From Luteimicrobium subarcticum (GTDB lineage: Bacteria; Actinomycetota; Actinomycetes; Actinomycetales; Cellulomonadaceae), in NCBI RefSeq assembly GCF_002798015.1, contig NZ_PGTZ01000007.1:1-64000 (forward strand): 64,000 nucleotides of DNA, in the 5' to 3' direction. Positions within the stretch are counted from its first letter, which is position 1, and every line of letters begins with the position of its first letter. Position numbers and translations under genes: made by a program. The notes under the pieces were generated by a model. The model was not told the origin of the DNA. It worked only from the letters and a program-made list of their open reading frames with translations, and did no database searches. Positions 51,386-60,767 of the stretch are shown here, one piece after another.

Positions 51386-52377
51386 CGGTGGTCCTCCGTG
51401 CTGGTGGTGGCGCCCGTGACGGCGAGGAAGACGTCGTCGAGCGTGGGCTTGACGACGCTCACGCCGGCGAGGGCGAGGTGGTGCTGGTCGGCGAGGGCGA
51501 GGGCGTCGCGGATGGTGGCGACGGGGTCGGTCGCGGGGGTGGTGAGGGCGAGGCCGCGCTCGTCGACCTCGACGACGCGCAGCCCCGCGGCCGGGGCGAG
51601 GTCGCGTGCGGCCGCCAGCGAGGCCGCGTCGTCGAACGCGATGCGGACGTGGTCGCCCGCGACGAGCGCCTTGAGCTCGCCGGCGGTGCCGCGGGCGGCG
51701 ACGACCCCGTCGTGCAGGACGGCGATGGTGTCGGCGAGACGGTCGGCCTCCTCGAGGTACTGGGTGGTGAGGAGGACGGTGGTGCCGTCGGCCGCGAGCC
51801 CGCGCACCACGTCCCACAGCAGGGACCGCGCGGCGGGGTCGAGCCCGGTGGTGGGCTCGTCGAGGACGAGCACCGCGGGGGACGCGACCAGGCTGATGGC
51901 GAGGTCGAGCCGGCGGCGCATCCCGCCGGAGTACGTCGACACGGGCCGCCGTGCGGCGTCGGTGAGGTCGAACCGCTCGAGCAGCTCGTGGGCACGGTCC
52001 CGGACGGTGCGCCGCGGGAGGTGCGCGAGGTGGCCCATCATGACGAGGTTCTCCTCGCCCGTCTGGAACCCGTCGACGGCCGCGTACTGGCCGGTGAGCG
52101 CGACGAGCTCGCGGACGCGGGCGGCGTCTCTCGCGACGTCGGAGCCGGCGACGGTGACGGTGCCCGCGTCGGGGCGGACGAGCGTCGTGAGGATGTTGAC
52201 GGTGGTGGTCTTGCCGGCTCCGTTGGGCCCGAGCAGCGCGAAGATCTCGCCGCGACGGACGGTGAGGTCGATGCCGCGCAGGACGGTGGTGTCGCCGTAG
52301 GCCTTCTCGAGTCCGCGCACCTCGATCATCGGGTGGCTCGTGCTGGTAGCGCTGCCTGCGCCCGTCTGCTGCTCCAT
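51382..52377 (-). CDS. DrrA-like ABC exporter ATP-binding protein
   Basis: 331 aa. Walker A GPNGAGKTT, signature YSGGMRRRLDLA, Walker B VLVLDEPTTGLD, and a DrrA-type C-terminal domain (about 225-331). It would drive export of an antibiotic, lipid or other hydrophobic molecule with the coupled permease. ATG 52377 is used; a longer reading enters the AT-rich promoter/operator region. Regulation by the TetR gene at 49305-50405 is likely. Confidence 0.92.
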   Translation of the reverse strand: MEQQTGAGSATSTSHPMIEVRGLEKAYGDTTVLRGIDLTVRRGEIFALLGPNGAGKTTTVNILTTLVRPDAGTVTVAGSDVARDAARVRELVALTGQYAAVDGFQTGEENLVMMGHLAHLPRRTVRDRAHELLERFDLTDAARRPVSTYSGGMRRRLDLAISLVASPAVLVLDEPTTGLDPAARSLLWDVVRGLAADGTTVLLTTQYLEEADRLADTIAVLHDGVVAARGTAGELKALVAGDHVRIAFDDAASLAAARDLAPAAGLRVVEVDERGLALTTPATDPVATIRDALALADQHHLALAGVSVVKPTLDDVFLAVTGATTSTEDHR

Positions 52378-52415
52378 GCCCTTCCCCCTGCTCTCGTGAT
52401 CTGCTGGGCCTGTCC

Positions 52416-52460
52416 GTGTACAGCACACACGGGGTGTACGTAGTACGCGTTGTGTAGACC
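52416..52460. promoter_or_regulatory. Candidate TetR operator/promoter upstream of the exporter operon
   Basis: An AT-richer stretch 40-80 bp before the ATPase start has repeated GTGTAC and GTAC boxes (TGTACA at 52417-52422, GTAC at 52436-52439 and 52443-52446) and a GTGTAGAC end. Clustered palindromic GTAC boxes suit TetR binding. The exact site cannot be set by eye. Confidence 0.35.
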
Positions 52461-52579
52461 ATAAACAGTCTTTGCGGGAGGCGTCAACGCCCACCGGCCA
52501 TGGCCTGGGAGACGACGTACCTGCACTGCCGGCCGCTCTGCCGGCCACCGGTGCCCGGCGACGGCTGCGGAGTGCACGA

Positions 52580-52614
52580 AACGGCTGCGCGGGGGCGTAC
52601 CCCGCGCAGCCGTT
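52580..52614 (-). terminator. Terminator of the desaturase gene
   Basis: A perfect 15-bp stem (52580-52594 with 52600-52614) and a 5-nt loop lie 55 bp after the desaturase stop. On the minus strand the stem is followed by TTTCGT. The 290-bp gap 52378-52668 holds this and the exporter promoter but no gene. Confidence 0.75.
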
Positions 52615-52668
52615 AAGGACGGTGCTGTCGTTCGGTGGTCGTCCGTCGTGGCGACCGCCCCCGCGCCG

Positions 52669-53772
52669 CTACTGCTTGCGCAGGGTGCGGAAGGTCGGGC
52701 AGTCGAACGGGTCGCGGGCCGCGAGCCCCACCCGGTTCAGGTACCGCACGACCATGCCGTAGGACCGCAGGGCCGTGGTCTCCGTGTAGGGCATCCCGAT
52801 GGACGCGCAGTGCTCGCGGACGATCTCACGGGCCCGGGCGAGGTGCGGTCGCGGCATGCTCGGGAAGAGGTGGTGCTCGACCTGGTAGTTCAGACCGCCG
52901 TACAGCGCCGTGATCCCACGGTCCGGCACGACGCGTCCGCCCATGATGTTGCGGGACGTCAGCACCTGCCGCGACAGGAAGTCGAGCTTCGAGTCGTGGG
53001 GGATGATCAGCATCCCCTTGTGGTTGGGGGCGAACGACGCACCCATGTAGACGCCGAACACGGCGAGGTGCACGCCGACGAAGGCGGCGGCGATCCCGGG
53101 TGGCAGGAGCCAGAACACCAGGCCGAGGTAGACGGCGAGGCGCACGGCGATGGTGACGATCTCACGCACCCAGCCCTCGCGCCGGTCGCTGATCAGGCTC
53201 TTGATGGACGTGACGTGCAGGTTGAGGCCCTCGAGGGTCAGCAGCGGGAAGAAGAGCCAGCCCTGCCGGCGGATGATGACCGCGCGCCAGCCCGACTTCG
53301 TGGCCGCGTCCTCCTCGGTGAACGAGATGGTGTCGAACGAGATGTCCGGGTCGGCACCGACCTTGTTCGGGTTGGCGTGGTGGCGTGTGTGCTTGTTCAT
53401 CCACCACGAGTACGAGATGCCGACGACACCGTTCGCGAGCCAGCGCCCGGCACGGTCGTTGGCAGGCCCGGACGTGAAGACCTGGCGGTGCGAGGCCTCG
53501 TGCGCGAGGAACGAGAACTGGGTGAGGACGATGCCGAGCACGCCCGCCAGCGCGAGCTGCCACCAGGAGTCCCCGAGCAGGAACATCCCCGCGACGACAC
53601 CCACGGTCAGGGCAGCGAGGACGCCCGCGGTGGTCGCGTAGAAGCCGACGCGGCGCTTGAGCAGGCCGGCGTCTCGCACCGTCCGCAGCAGCGCGGCGTA
53701 GGTGCCCGTCGCGGCGTCGCGCGGACGGACGCGGGCCGCGCCGACGACGGGGGGGCTGACGAGAGAGGTCAC
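52669..53772 (-). CDS. Membrane fatty acid desaturase
   Basis: 367 aa from GTG 53772, with GAGG upstream on the minus strand. Three His boxes: HEASH (91-95), HTRHH (128-132) and QVEHH (297-301). The Gln in the third box is typical of front-end (delta-6 type, linoleoyl-CoA desaturase-like) enzymes and of the DesA3-like group in Actinobacteria. Four membrane segments are visible. It would introduce double bonds in acyl chains and so adjust membrane fluidity, using oxygen and a reductase encoded elsewhere. Confidence 0.92.
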   Translation of the reverse strand: MTSLVSPPVVGAARVRPRDAATGTYAALLRTVRDAGLLKRRVGFYATTAGVLAALTVGVVAGMFLLGDSWWQLALAGVLGIVLTQFSFLAHEASHRQVFTSGPANDRAGRWLANGVVGISYSWWMNKHTRHHANPNKVGADPDISFDTISFTEEDAATKSGWRAVIIRRQGWLFFPLLTLEGLNLHVTSIKSLISDRREGWVREIVTIAVRLAVYLGLVFWLLPPGIAAAFVGVHLAVFGVYMGASFAPNHKGMLIIPHDSKLDFLSRQVLTSRNIMGGRVVPDRGITALYGGLNYQVEHHLFPSMPRPHLARAREIVREHCASIGMPYTETTALRSYGMVVRYLNRVGLAARDPFDCPTFRTLRKQ

Positions 53773-53903
53773 GCTGCCTCGCAGGTGCTCGGGTCGACTT
53801 CCCAGCCTGTCGGTGAGCGGACGCTCGTCGTGCGGATGTGCCGACTGTACGGGACCGTGCTGGGCGTGTCGGATGGTGAGCGGCACCACGCAGGATCTCC
53901 CCA

Positions 53904-53937
53904 TCTTCCGCGCCGTCCCCCCTGACGGCGCGGAAGA
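53904..53937. terminator. Terminator downstream of pgi
   Basis: A perfect 14-bp stem, TCTTCCGCGCCGTC with GACGGCGCGGAAGA, and a 6-nt loop lie between the pgi stop and the desaturase gene. Confidence 0.75.
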
Positions 53938-53952
53938 AGGGGAGCCGGACCG

Positions 53953-55692
53953 TCAGGACTCCCGCAGCTCCAGGTACTTCGCGATGAGGGCCTTCGTCGA
54001 CGGGTCCTGCGCGTCGAGCGCAGCGCTGTCGCCCGTGACCGCGGGCGCGATCTCGAGCGCGAGCTTCTTGCCCAGCTCCACGCCCCACTGGTCGAACGAG
54101 TCGATGCCCCACACGACACCCTGGACGAACGTGATGTGCTCGTACAGCGCGACGAGCTGCCCGACGACGGACGGCGTCAGGGCAGGCGCGAGGATCGACG
54201 TCGTCGGACGGTTCCCCGAGAAGACGCGCGCCGGAACGATCGCCTCGTCCGTGCCCTCGGCCCGGACCTCGTCGGCCGTCTTGCCGAACGCGAGCGCCTT
54301 CGTCTGCGCGAAGAAGTTCGCGAGGAACAGGCTGTGCACGTCCGCTCCCGGCTCGACGGCGGCGCCGTCGCCGACCGCGTCGAGCAACGGGCGCGCCGGG
54401 TTCGCCACGGCGATGAAGTCCGCCGGGATGAGTCGCGTGCCCTGGTGGATGAGCTGGTAGAACGCGTGCTGGCCGTTCGTGCCGGGCTCGCCCCAGAACA
54501 CCTCGCCGGTCTGCGTCGTCACGGGCGTGCCGTCCCAGCGGACCGACTTGCCGTTCGACTCCATGGTGAGCTGCTGCAGGTACGCCGGGAACCGGTGCAG
54601 GTACTGCGCGTACGGGAGGACGGCGTGCGTGTGCGCGTCGAGGAAGTTCGTGTACCAGACGTTGAGCAGGCCCATGAGGACGGGCACGTTCGCCTCGAGC
54701 GGCGTGGTGCGCACGTGCTCGTCCGCGGCGTGGAAGCCCGCGAGGAGCTCCTCGAACGCGTCGGGCCCGACGGCGATGGCGACGGACGTCCCGATGGCCG
54801 AGTCGACCGAGTACCGGCCGCCGACCCAGTCCCAGAACCCGAACGCGTTGTCCGGGTCGATGCCGAACGCCGCGACCTTGTCGAGCGCCGTGGAGACCGC
54901 GACGAAGTGCTTGCCGACCGCGGCGGTGCGCGCGTCGTCGGTGTCGTCGAGCACGCCGGCGTCCGCGAGGCGCTCCCACAGCCACTGGCGCGCGAGGCGC
55001 GCGTTCGTGAGGGTCTCGAGCGTGCCGAACGTCTTCGACGCGACGATGAACAGCGTGGTCTCGGGGTCGAGGTCGGCCGTCTTCTCGTACACGTCCGACG
55101 GGTCGATGTTCGACACGAACCGCACCTCGAGACCCGGCTGGACGTACGGCTTGAGCGCCTCGTAGACCATGACCGGCCCGAGGTCGGAGCCGCCGATGCC
55201 GATGTTCACGACCGTCTCGACACGCTTGCCGGTGACGCCCGTCCACTCGCCCGAGCGGACCTTGTCGGCGAAGTCGTAGACGCGCGCGAGCACCTCGTGG
55301 ACGTCGTGGTCGACGTCCTGGCCGTCGACCACGAGCGGCTCGCGGCTGCCGGCCTCGTCGTCCTCGGGGTCGACGGACGGGCGACGCAGGGCGGTGTGCA
55401 GGACGGCGCGGTCCTCGGTGACGTTGATGTGGTCGCCGCGCAGCATCGCCTCGTACCGTCCGGCGACGTCGACCTCGCGCGCGAGCGCGACCAGAAGGGT
55501 CAGCGTCTCGTCCGTCACGAGGTTCTTCGAGAGGTCGACGGTCAGGTCGGCGAGGTCGAGCGTGAGGCGCTCCGCGCGGCCGGGGTCGGCGGCGAACCAG
55601 CCGCGCAGGTCCGGGGTCAGGGCGTCGCGGTGCGCGCCGAGAGCGCCCCAGGAGGAGGTCGTGGTGGGGTCGGTCGGGGGTGTCGTGGTCAC
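53953..55692 (-). CDS. pgi: Glucose-6-phosphate isomerase
   Basis: 579 aa. It interconverts glucose-6-phosphate and fructose-6-phosphate in glycolysis. PGI signature 1 is [14 protein letters not shown] (about 286-299) and signature 2 is [13 protein letters not shown] (about 532-545). [16 protein letters not shown] contains the active-site His. GTG 55692 is a leaderless start, 6 nt after TAGATT. It could receive carbon from the mannan pathway through fructose-6-phosphate, although it is not in that locus. Confidence 0.97.
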   Translation of the reverse strand: MTTTPPTDPTTTSSWGALGAHRDALTPDLRGWFAADPGRAERLTLDLADLTVDLSKNLVTDETLTLLVALAREVDVAGRYEAMLRGDHINVTEDRAVLHTALRRPSVDPEDDEAGSREPLVVDGQDVDHDVHEVLARVYDFADKVRSGEWTGVTGKRVETVVNIGIGGSDLGPVMVYEALKPYVQPGLEVRFVSNIDPSDVYEKTADLDPETTLFIVASKTFGTLETLTNARLARQWLWERLADAGVLDDTDDARTAAVGKHFVAVSTALDKVAAFGIDPDNAFGFWDWVGGRYSVDSAIGTSVAIAVGPDAFEELLAGFHAADEHVRTTPLEANVPVLMGLLNVWYTNFLDAHTHAVLPYAQYLHRFPAYLQQLTMESNGKSVRWDGTPVTTQTGEVFWGEPGTNGQHAFYQLIHQGTRLIPADFIAVANPARPLLDAVGDGAAVEPGADVHSLFLANFFAQTKALAFGKTADEVRAEGTDEAIVPARVFSGNRPTTSILAPALTPSVVGQLVALYEHITFVQGVVWGIDSFDQWGVELGKKLALEIAPAVTGDSAALDAQDPSTKALIAKYLELRES

Positions 55693-55698
55693 GGTTCG

Positions 55699-55704
55699 AA
55701 TCTA
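55699..55704 (-). promoter_or_regulatory. Leaderless -10 box of pgi
   Basis: Minus-strand TAGATT, 6 nt, then GTG 55692. Confidence 0.55.
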
Positions 55705-55801
55705 CGCGGCCGCGCGCCCTGGTGCCGCGTGTCGCCCGGCCCGTGAGCCCGGGGCAGGAGCGGTCACAGACCGCACGATCCGTGCTGCCGCAGGACGCCG
55801 G

Positions 55802-55807
55802 TACCGT
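55802..55807 (+). promoter_or_regulatory. Leaderless -10 box of the GH15-like gene
   Basis: TACCGT, 6 nt, then ATG 55814. Confidence 0.5.
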
Positions 55808-55813
55808 GGACGG

Positions 55814-57211
55814 ATGCGTACGGGGGTGCGGTCGGGACGACGGCGCTGGCGACGCCGGGAGACGGCGCTCGTCGGTGCGGGCGCGCTCGTCGTCGCGCTC
55901 GGGCTCGGCGGCGTCTCGTACGTGGGCCGCGATCGTGTGCTCGAGCAGGACCTCTACCTCGACACCATGGCGGTGTCGGTGAGCGTGGACGCGTCCGGCA
56001 CGGTCCACCAGGAGCTTCGACCGGTGCCCGCGACGACGGGCGACGACGCGCTGCTGCCCGGCTCGCGCGTCCTGCGTCCGGCGGCCGACGCGTCCGCCGC
56101 CGAGGTCACGGCCGCGGACGCGGAGGCGACCGCCCAGCGCGACTGGCTCGCGGCCGGCACCGTGCCGGGGGCCGGCACCGCTGACGAGGACATGGCGCGC
56201 GACGCCCTCCTGGACCTGCACGTCATGACCGCGGACGACGGCGCCGTCCTCGCCGCGGGGTCCGGGCCGTGGCAGTACGCCTGGCCGCGCGACGGCGCGT
56301 TCGCCGCGGTCGCGTTCGCCCGGACGGGCCACCTGGACGACGCCCGCCGCGTGCTCGCGTTCTTCCAGCGCGCGCAGGAGCGGACGGGCGACCTCGAGGC
56401 CCGGTACCTGCCGGACGGCTCCGGGTCGCCCGACGGCCGGGCTCGTCAGCTCGACGGGAACGGCTGGCTGCTGTGGGCTCTCGGCGAGGTGGTCGACGCG
56501 GCGCCCGTGGCGCAGCAGGCGGGCCTCCTGGACGACTTCGCGAGCCTGCGGCACCGGTCCGAGGACGCGGCACGTGCCGCCCTGCAGACGACCGGCCGAT
56601 ATGCCGGGCTCCCGAGGGTGTCGCCCGACTACTGGGAGAAGAAGGAGACGAAGCCGACGCTCGGCACCGCCGCCGCGCTCCTCGCTGGCCTGCGCGCCGC
56701 CGAGCGGCTCGAGGACCACGCCGGCGACACGGGACGGTCGGCACGGGCCGGGTCGTCGGCGGCGACCCTGGCGGCGGCGATCGACCGCGAGTTCGGACCC
56801 GACTACGGCCGGTACCCCGGCAGCGACCGCCGCGACGCGGCCGTCGCGTTCCTGCTCCCGCCGTTCGCCGCGACCGCGGACCCGGCGGTCGTGTCCGCGC
56901 TCGGCGCCGCCGCCGACCAGATGGCGCGCCCGGCGGGCGGCCTCGCGCCGGGTGCCGACTGGCACGACGACGGCGTGTCCTGGACGCCCGAGACCGCCGC
57001 CGTCGCCCTGGGTGCCGCCTCGGCCGGGGACGACGACCTCGCGCGGCGGCTCGTCGACTTCCTCGCGACGCACCGCACGGCCGCCGGGTCGATGTCCGAG
57101 AAGGTGCTGTTCGACGGCCGTCCGGCGGGTACCGCACCGCTGGTCTGGAGCGAGGCGACGACGCTGCTGGTCCTCGACGCGCTGGACGACGAGGACCAGC
57201 TGGACGGCTAG
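55814..57211 (+). CDS. Membrane-anchored GH15-like (alpha/alpha)6 glycoside hydrolase
   Basis: 465 aa. A basic N-terminus and one membrane segment (TALVGAGALVVALGLGGVSY) form an uncleaved anchor. The rest is a six-hairpin toroid. WQYAWPRDGAF and LEARYLPDGSG resemble GH15 glucoamylase/trehalase motifs, and QLDGNGWLLWALGEV the following barrel helix. The second acid in the C-terminal region may be in WSEATTLLVLDAL. It could hydrolyse glucan or trehalose-type linkages at the cell surface; the specificity is not settled. Confidence 0.78.
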   Translation: MRTGVRSGRRRWRRRETALVGAGALVVALGLGGVSYVGRDRVLEQDLYLDTMAVSVSVDASGTVHQELRPVPATTGDDALLPGSRVLRPAADASAAEVTAADAEATAQRDWLAAGTVPGAGTADEDMARDALLDLHVMTADDGAVLAAGSGPWQYAWPRDGAFAAVAFARTGHLDDARRVLAFFQRAQERTGDLEARYLPDGSGSPDGRARQLDGNGWLLWALGEVVDAAPVAQQAGLLDDFASLRHRSEDAARAALQTTGRYAGLPRVSPDYWEKKETKPTLGTAAALLAGLRAAERLEDHAGDTGRSARAGSSAATLAAAIDREFGPDYGRYPGSDRRDAAVAFLLPPFAATADPAVVSALGAAADQMARPAGGLAPGADWHDDGVSWTPETAAVALGAASAGDDDLARRLVDFLATHRTAAGSMSEKVLFDGRPAGTAPLVWSEATTLLVLDALDDEDQLDG

Positions 57212-57215
57212 GCGC

Positions 57216-57830
57216 TCAGCCGCGGTGCATCCCGTGCATGCCGTCCATGTCCTGCATGCCGCCCTGGTCGTGCATCGCCGGCATGCCTGGCATGTGCGCC
57301 TCCGAGCCGGCGGGCGTGGCCGACATCCCCGCGCCCGCGACGGACGCCACCACGACCGCGGTGAGCAGCAGGACGCTGAGCTGGCCGGCCGTCCGCCGCC
57401 CCGACGGGACGCTCGCACGAGGGCTGCTGCCGGACCGTGCGTCCGCACGGCGCGCGGCGATCGTCACGGCCACGCCAGCGCCGACCTGCAGGAGAGCGGC
57501 CGCGGCGTCCGCCGTCCCGATCACCTCGTGGAGCGCCCCGGCGAGAGCGAGCCACCCGGCTCCCGCCGCAGCGAGGACCGGGCCGACCGTGCGTCCGGCG
57601 GGAACACGTCCGCCACGCAGCGCGACCAGGGCGAGCCCGAGCTCCGCGAGACCCAGGACGAGCGGGACGGCGAGGAGCGCAGACCCGCCCTGGTCGCCCA
57701 CGAGCGCCAGGTTCACGAGCGCCGCGCCGAGCACGACGAACGCGAGCGCGGTCGTCGTCGCCCAGCTCGGCGTCCGGACGGTCGTGGTCCGTTCCGTCCG
57801 GACGCCGGGACGGGCGGTGACGGCGGACAT
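57216..57830 (-). CDS. Membrane protein with Met/His-rich C-terminus (unrecognised)
   Basis: 204 aa, not matched to a family. Five hydrophobic segments are visible. After the last (TAGQLSVLLLTAVVVASVAG) comes a 35-residue tail very rich in Met and His (HMPGMPAMHDQGG, then MQDMDGMHGMHRG). Such a tail outside the cell resembles copper-binding segments of CopA/PcoE-type proteins. It begins 1 bp after the stop of a DUF4383 gene, so the two are co-transcribed. A role in copper or silver binding is inferred from composition only. Confidence 0.65.
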   Translation of the reverse strand: MSAVTARPGVRTERTTTVRTPSWATTTALAFVVLGAALVNLALVGDQGGSALLAVPLVLGLAELGLALVALRGGRVPAGRTVGPVLAAAGAGWLALAGALHEVIGTADAAAALLQVGAGVAVTIAARRADARSGSSPRASVPSGRRTAGQLSVLLLTAVVVASVAGAGMSATPAGSEAHMPGMPAMHDQGGMQDMDGMHGMHRG

Positions 57831-57831
57831 G

Positions 57832-58251
57832 TCAGGCGACCGCCTGGTTCGTCCGGTCGGGCTCGCGGTCGGCGGCGAGGCCGACGCCGAGCAGCAGCAC
57901 GGCGCTCGCGAGGTGCAGGACGTTGTCGGCACCGTTCAGCGCGATGATGTTCGCCGCCGACCCGATGATGAACAGCCCGACGATCCCGACGAGCAGGTAC
58001 ACGGCGCCGATCGTGGTGTTCACCGCGCGCGCGGACCCGACCGCACGGGACGCGAGCAGCAGGGCGAGCCCGATCGCGACGTGCACGATGTTGTGCAGCG
58101 GGTTCACCGCGAACACGATCAGCTCCTTGCCCTCGGTCGACGCGAAGCCGACCCCGGGCGTGATCGCGAAGCCCACGAGGCCCACGAGGAGGTACACGGC
58201 GCCGAAGACCGCTGCGAGCAGACGGTTCGGGGAGGAGGTCAAGCCGTTCAT
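57832..58251 (-). CDS. DUF4383 membrane protein
   Basis: 139 aa, ATG 58251 with GGAAGG upstream. Four membrane segments, with NPLHNIVHVAIGLALLLAS and NGADNVLHLASAVLLLGVGL holding the paired His motif (HNxxH, NxLH) typical of DUF4383. The function of this actinobacterial family is unknown. Linked to the Met/His-rich membrane protein gene on its 3' side. Confidence 0.85.
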   Translation of the reverse strand: MNGLTSSPNRLLAAVFGAVYLLVGLVGFAITPGVGFASTEGKELIVFAVNPLHNIVHVAIGLALLLASRAVGSARAVNTTIGAVYLLVGIVGLFIIGSAANIIALNGADNVLHLASAVLLLGVGLAADREPDRTNQAVA

Positions 58252-58339
58252 CGGTCGCACCTTCCGGTCGTGGCGCGGGCCGTCCCCGCGCCGTCACGTG
58301 CGGGGTTCGGTGCCCGGACGCGTCCGGATGGGTGCGTCG

Positions 58340-59608
58340 TCAGTCGCGGCGCCAGGACCGGTCGGTGAGCATGCGCGAGACGGACAGCCCGATGGGCAGC
58401 GCCACGATCACGAGGCCCGCCTGGGCGCCGAACGAGAGCGCCTGCGTCATGTCGCCGTCGGACAGGTGGAACACGGCCCGGTACGCGAGGGCGCCCGGCA
58501 CCATGATGACGACCGCCGGCACGGACACGGTGATCCGCGGGACCCGCAGGCGTGGCGCGACCACGGCGGTGAGCAGCCCCACGACGACCGCGCCCGCGAA
58601 CGCGGCGCCCTGGACGGCGACCCCGCGCTCGTCCAGGGCGATCCGCAGGACGTTCCCGACCGCGCCGACGGCCGCGGCCCCGAGGGCCATGCGCCACGGG
58701 CTGTTGAACATCAGGGCGAAGCCGAGCACGCCCCCGAAGCTCGCGACCGCGCGCAACGTCCACAGGACGACGCCGGGCAGGTCGGGCGGGACGGGCAGGT
58801 CAGGGGACAGGCCCGCGAGCGCCGACACGCCCCACACCGACAGGGCTGCCGACGCGAGGATCGCGGTCGCGTACGCGAGCCGGGACAGCGCCGCCGAGAA
58901 GTCCGACTTCGCGATGTCGAGCCCGCCCGTCACGAGCGGGAAGCCCGGCACGAGGAACAGGACCGCGGCGACGTACCCGGCCTGGTGCTGCGTCTGGGTC
59001 AGTCCGGTGCCGTGCAGGCTGCCGACGAGGCCCAGGTAGACCAGGCACGCGAGGGCGGCGACGAGCATCGTGGTGCCGAAGTGGTTGTACCCGCCGTGCA
59101 GCAGCCGGCGGCGGACGCCCTGCCCGAGCGTCGCCGCGACGAGCACGCCCACCATCTCGACCGGACCGGCACCCAGCAGGAACGCGAACGCCGTGCACGC
59201 GACACCCGCAGACAGGGCGTTGAGCCACGGCCCGTACAGCGGTCCCGCGTGCTCGATGTCGTCCAGGCGTGCCGTGACGTCCTCGACGGTGACGGTGCCC
59301 GGGTCGGCGCGCTCGACGTCCGACGCGAGGGCCTCGAGGTCGGCGAGCCGCCGCGCGTCCACCCCGACCCGGCGCACCTCCGTGACCTCCGTGCGGAACG
59401 AGCGCCCGCGCCGGGACGTCGTCGTGATCTCGGTCAGCGTGACCTGCGCCTCGTGGGTCTCGACGCCAAGCGCGTGGGCAACCCGGGCCATCGACTGCTT
59501 GACCCGGTACGACCCCGTCCCGGACGACAGGCTCAGGCGGCCGACCCGCAGCACCACGCCCGACCGGCGGATCAGGTCGAGCTCGTCGGCGTCCGGGAGA
59601 GACGGCAT
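58340..59608 (-). CDS. Threonine/serine exporter family protein (ThrE-like)
   Basis: 422 aa. The N-terminal cytoplasmic domain (about 1-110; LSLSSGTGSYRVKQSMARVA) and ten or so membrane segments (from about 125) are the two-part ThrE structure, with ThrE and ThrE_2 domains in one protein as in Corynebacterium ThrE. It would export threonine or serine by proton exchange. Typical marks include LLHGGYNHFGTTM and FLVPGFPLVTGGLDIAKSDF. The start ATG 59608 lies 6 nt after GAGGAT, a variant of the leaderless pattern. Confidence 0.88.
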   Translation of the reverse strand: MPSLPDADELDLIRRSGVVLRVGRLSLSSGTGSYRVKQSMARVAHALGVETHEAQVTLTEITTTSRRGRSFRTEVTEVRRVGVDARRLADLEALASDVERADPGTVTVEDVTARLDDIEHAGPLYGPWLNALSAGVACTAFAFLLGAGPVEMVGVLVAATLGQGVRRRLLHGGYNHFGTTMLVAALACLVYLGLVGSLHGTGLTQTQHQAGYVAAVLFLVPGFPLVTGGLDIAKSDFSAALSRLAYATAILASAALSVWGVSALAGLSPDLPVPPDLPGVVLWTLRAVASFGGVLGFALMFNSPWRMALGAAAVGAVGNVLRIALDERGVAVQGAAFAGAVVVGLLTAVVAPRLRVPRITVSVPAVVIMVPGALAYRAVFHLSDGDMTQALSFGAQAGLVIVALPIGLSVSRMLTDRSWRRD

Positions 59609-59707
59609 GGCGTCATCCTCTCGGACGCCGCCGGGGTGCGCAGCCCCGCCCGTCCTGCCCGTCGCCGAACAGGCGTTTGCCCACCTGATATCGCGTGATC
59701 CGGTGGA

Positions 59708-59744
59708 CGAGCGCCTGCTCGGCGGGAGGCGAGCGCCTGCTCGG
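59708..59744. repeat. 15-bp direct repeat
   Basis: CGAGCGCCTGCTCGG occurs at 59708-59722 and 59730-59744, in the intergenic region after the VOC gene. Only two copies; possibly replication slippage. Confidence 0.6.
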
Positions 59745-59747
59745 GCG

Positions 59748-60527
59748 TCAGGCCTGCGCGGCTCCCGTGTTCGGGCCGATCACCGAGAAGGTGGCCCCCC
59801 GCGGGTCGGTGACGTTCAGGAGCCGGCCGAACGGTGTGTCCTCCGGCCCCCGGACGACCGTCCCGCCCAGCTCGGTCACCCGGGCCGCGGTCGCGTCGGC
59901 GTCGTCCGTCCCGAAGTAGACGAGCCAGTACGACGGCCCGGGGACGCCCGAGCGGGGGTCGTCCATGATCCCGGCGTACTGCTGCCCGCCGACCTCGTCG
60001 ACGGCGTACCGGAACTGCGGCTCGTCCGACATGATCCTCGGCGTCCACCCGAGCTCCGCGTAGAACGGCACGCTCGCGTCGAAGTCCTGGGTGTGCAGCT
60101 CGTGCCACCCCGGCGCGGCGTGCTCCGCGACCGTCTCGAAACCGGTCTGGGTGCCCGGCTGCCACAGCGACACCGCGGCGCCCGACGGGTCGACTACGAC
60201 CGCCTGACGTCCCAGGTCCATGACGTCGAGCGGGTCGAGGACGACGCTGCCGCCCGCGCGCTTCGCCGCCTCGGTCGCGGCGTCGACGTCCGGGGCGTGC
60301 AGGTGGACGAGCCACCCGAGCGGGGACTGCGGCGACATCTGCGGCATGACGCCTGCGACGCGCTTCCCGTCGAGGAAGAACGTGCCGTAGTTCCCGAACT
60401 CCGGACCGTGGTTCTCGTGCGTCCAGCCGAACAGGTCGGTGTAGAACGCGACGGTGGCGTCGAGGTCGTCCGTCGTGAGGTCGTTCCAGATCGGTGCCCC
60501 GGTGGGCAGGTCGCCGCGTGCAGGCAT
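59748..60527 (-). CDS. Two-domain VOC (glyoxalase/bleomycin resistance) family protein
   Basis: 259 aa with GGAGGA upstream. Two tandem VOC halves of about 125 residues each: APIWNDLTTDDLDATVAFYT starts the first and PGWHELHTQDFDASVPFYAE the second. Each has the beta-alpha-beta-beta-beta metal-binding layout. This is the single-protein form often called 'VOC family protein' next to stress genes. The substrate is unknown. Confidence 0.87.
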   Translation of the reverse strand: MPARGDLPTGAPIWNDLTTDDLDATVAFYTDLFGWTHENHGPEFGNYGTFFLDGKRVAGVMPQMSPQSPLGWLVHLHAPDVDAATEAAKRAGGSVVLDPLDVMDLGRQAVVVDPSGAAVSLWQPGTQTGFETVAEHAAPGWHELHTQDFDASVPFYAELGWTPRIMSDEPQFRYAVDEVGGQQYAGIMDDPRSGVPGPSYWLVYFGTDDADATAARVTELGGTVVRGPEDTPFGRLLNVTDPRGATFSVIGPNTGAAQA

Positions 60528-60633
60528 GGTTCCTCCAGGGTGCGTGTGATCGGTGTGCGCGGGATGTCCGTGCTCCCACTCTCGACCGACCGGCGAAATC
60601 GCGCGAACTCATCGCCCCGGTGCGGCCGGGGGT

Positions 60634-60686
60634 CGTCCGTCGCCTACGCAAGGTCGCTTCGCGTCCGTTGCGGCGCACGCGAAGCG
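60634..60686 (+). repeat. Dispersed repeat, copy 4
   Basis: One mismatch in 53 bp to the copies at 22238-22290 and 22676-22728. The hairpin arms are at 60655-60664 and 60677-60686. It lies between two divergent VOC genes. No gene is seen in the rest of 60528-60767. Confidence 0.8.
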
Positions 60687-60767
60687 CCGATCCGCACGCG
60701 GAGCTCGCGCCCGGACCCGCGCGCGTCCGGACGCCGGCCGCCGCAGAGTGGACACGGAGGTGGCGAC

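Noticed and set aside
59708..59744. Two 15-bp direct repeats as an attachment site or minisatellite
   Set aside because: Only two copies, no integrase or mobile gene nearby; slippage explains them.
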